64,000 nt of DNA from the NCBI GenBank assembly GCA_010909165.1, contig VJWM01000227.1:186001-250000 (forward strand), in the 5' to 3' direction. The notes beneath the pieces were generated by a model that made no database searches, was not told the DNA's origin, and saw nothing but the letters and a program-made list of their open reading frames with translations. The stretch's first letter is position 1; each line of letters opens with the position of its first letter. Made by a program: the position numbers and the translations under genes. Source of the DNA: Anthoceros angustus (Eukaryota > Streptophyta > Anthocerotopsida > Anthocerotales > Anthocerotaceae). Of this stretch, positions 62,097 through 64,000 are shown piece by piece.

Positions 62097-63675
62097 CTCT
62101 CCTAAAGCTTTTCCCACAAGGACTGAAAGTATGGAAGACTATCACCTTCACAAGCTAGGGAGAAGTCTTTATCAATTCATGCCCATACCAAATGGTAGCT
62201 TGAGGCCGGAGATGGAACTCCAACGTCTTGCGGCTCTCTTAAAATAAATAAATGAATTTTGCACACGAGGTCATCGCCTTTCGTAGATAATCCCTAAGCA
62301 GTGAAAACGAAATATGTACTTACAACGTCATTTACTAACAGATAACCCGGTGCGGTGGACAGCCCGGTGCGGGTGCGGGATGACCAGCAGGCCGCGTCTT
62401 GCGTCGCTGCTGTCCGCCACTGGCGCGTGTCACTGCTGCTACGAGGAGTGCTGCGAGAGCCTCAGCAGTGCTTACGCGAACCTCGAGACCGGTGAGATCT
62501 AGCGGCAGCCAGGACAGGTTTTTGCTGTACTGATGACCGATCGTTGTGCGGCGTATGGCCTCATTGGCGTGCGCATTCATTGCCACGACGCGCCAGTCTT
62601 CGTGCGTGCGTTGCAAGGACCAGCATTCTACCTTACAATTCCACAGGAACGTAAAGCGTGAAGGCAGAGGAGACAATACGTGAAGGCAGAGGAGACAATA
62701 CAGGTAGTCTACTGCCGAAATATGATTCGCTTTCAGGAGGTCTTTATCATTTATGCTGCGCTCGAATAGATGGTTATCCATTCCTGGCTGTGCTGACGCC
62801 AGTCGCCTGCTAGATGCTGGATTCAACGCCTGCCTAAACCTAACCTAACGGGTGTGTGTACACATACATACAGAAAGACGGGGTCATCTTCACGGCTGTA
62901 CAAGTAATGCAGCAGTGACAACAGGTAGAGTGAGTTGCCTGCACACTGCTGTAGTGTCTGACCAGCTGTGTGGAAAAAATGAACACAAGGTGCAGGGAGA
63001 GTGAGCAAGAGAAGCATCTGTTAAAGCCCGGGAAAGTCACCGGAGCCCATAGTCCTCTGATGGCCTGTTCACATCGGAACCGGACATGCTGCGTAGACTC
63101 GCCGTAAAGATCGGGCGAACCCCGTCTTTTTCGGTTTCTTTAACCAAACGATAAGGTCGATACTGCGCAGCAAGGCGCAGGACCGGGCCGTGGTCACGCA
63201 GGGCTGAGCTGTGGTCCCATGACCCGTGATGTTATGGTACTAATATTATATTACAAAATAGCATCGTGAGGATAAAAGAGGCTCGTCTTCTCATTTTCAA
63301 CTTCATTGTCTGTTGTGTGGCTTGTTGTGTTTTCGATTCCGCTCCCTTGGTCTTGTGGCCTGGCCTTGTGTGTCTTGTCCTTTTGTTTGCTTGGGGTCAT
63401 GGATCCCATGTTATTTAATATTTTATTTGGTTTTTCATGAAATCTTATGTAGAATGCACGGATCTACCTATGGTTTTAGCTCACAGTTGGATGATGGTGG
63501 GATGAGTAATGATGGATGTTTTGTTATTCCTTTAATACTTTCATTGGTTGGAGCGTACTTCTTTCATTGGGATATTGAGCAGCAGTCTTCAACGAGATTT
63601 TGGTGGAAGTTTCCGCGCCAAAATACAACTTGGAGTTCTTTACACATGCTTGCTTGGCACCTTATGGGGCAATAA
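62097..63675. other. Spacer between the Myb-like and nuclease parts
   Basis: No convincing gene was found. It holds a 22-bp tandem duplication at 62657-62700. A minus-strand ORF at 62335-62826 has no recognised family. The segment just before 63676 may hold a first exon of the nuclease. Confidence 0.4.
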
Positions 63676-64000
63676 CAGTTGGATGCACAATGGAGGAAGG
63701 AGTACAGGATGGCCTACTCAAATTTCAAGCTTTTGGTGGAAGAATTACGTCCTTACATCCAAAAGAAGTCTAGCAGGCCACCTCTGTAACTTGAGCTTGG
63801 AGTTGCCATGGTCTTGCACAGGTTAGCTTATGGAGCATTTCCTAAAGTTGTCGCTAACACCTATAGGGTTGGACCATCCACAGTGACAGAGTATACCAAG
63901 TTGATTACTAGCATCCTTAGTAATCCAAGGAAGTTGGCTTCAAAGTTCATCAACATGCCAAGTGGCCAACGACAACTAGCATGTGTAGATAAGTTTTTTG
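63676..64000 (+). pseudogene. PIF/Harbinger (HARBI1-like) DDE nuclease, N-terminal part, cut by the window end
   Basis: From the CAG at 63676 one frame reads W-R-K-E-Y-R-M, F-K-L-L-V-E-E-L-R-P-Y-I-Q, one stop (TAA 63787-63789), then V-A-M-V-L-H-R-L-A-Y-G-A, G-P-S-T-V-T-E-Y-T-K-L-I and F-I-N-M-P-S-G-Q-R. This is the helix-turn-helix region that precedes the DDE nuclease domain of PIF/Harbinger transposases and HARBI1 proteins. Catalytic residues would lie outside the window. An AG at 63677-63678 could be an acceptor. The stop may be true decay or a base error. Confidence 0.8.

Noticed and set aside
62832-62850. CCTAAACCTAACCTAA stretch considered as interstitial telomere repeat
   Set aside because: Too short and irregular: only two to three imperfect units.

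Overview
The window is nuclear DNA of a green plant (streptophyte). Its genes are plant-type (class II PRPP synthase, EXO70 of the multicopy plant type, plant fatty acid amide hydrolase, GH14 beta-amylase). Several are cut by many short spliceosomal introns with GT-AG or GC-AG borders. Short introns, close gene spacing and GC-rich coding sequence fit a non-seed land plant or a streptophyte alga better than a seed plant, but the species cannot be fixed from the sequence.

Region 1 (1-30570) is a gene-dense arm. In order: a DFRP/ZC3H15-like CCCH protein (+), a PRS4-like PRPP synthase (+), an intronless EXO70 exocyst subunit (-), a doubtful small gene (-), LSM7 (+, 5 exons), a plastid-type membrane-anchored O-methyltransferase (+, 9 exons), fatty acid amide hydrolase (+, 20 exons), a 3.5-kb gene-poor gap, a beta-amylase (+, 10 exons, reading frame broken by short deletions), a long unrecognised protein with F-x-P repeats (-), and a small CHORD-like zinc-binding protein (+) that shares a divergent promoter with it. 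Exon models were checked by splice phase. For the hydrolase, the three catalytic residues also keep the spacing reported for Arabidopsis FAAH.

Region 2 (30571-64000) is a nest of transposons. The outermost layer is a two-gene PIF/Harbinger-type unit: a Myb/SANT-like ORF (30571-31199, continuing at 61519-61664) and the start of a HARBI1-like DDE nuclease (63676 to the window edge). A Ty1/Copia element (31200-61513) is inserted inside the Myb-like ORF. It has 255/253-bp LTRs and a perfect 5-bp target duplication, GTTTG. A Ty3/Gypsy element (34295-57834) is inserted in the Copia integrase. The Gypsy element is abnormal: almost every block is tandemly repeated (gag-like x3, protease-like x3, RNase H plus integrase x2), and its left LTR is about 8.5 kb against 4.8 kb on the right because of internal repeats.

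Short indels recur in the transposons and in the beta-amylase exons, often in homopolymers. They could be unpolished long-read sequence rather than biological decay, so pseudogene calls here should be read with that in mind.
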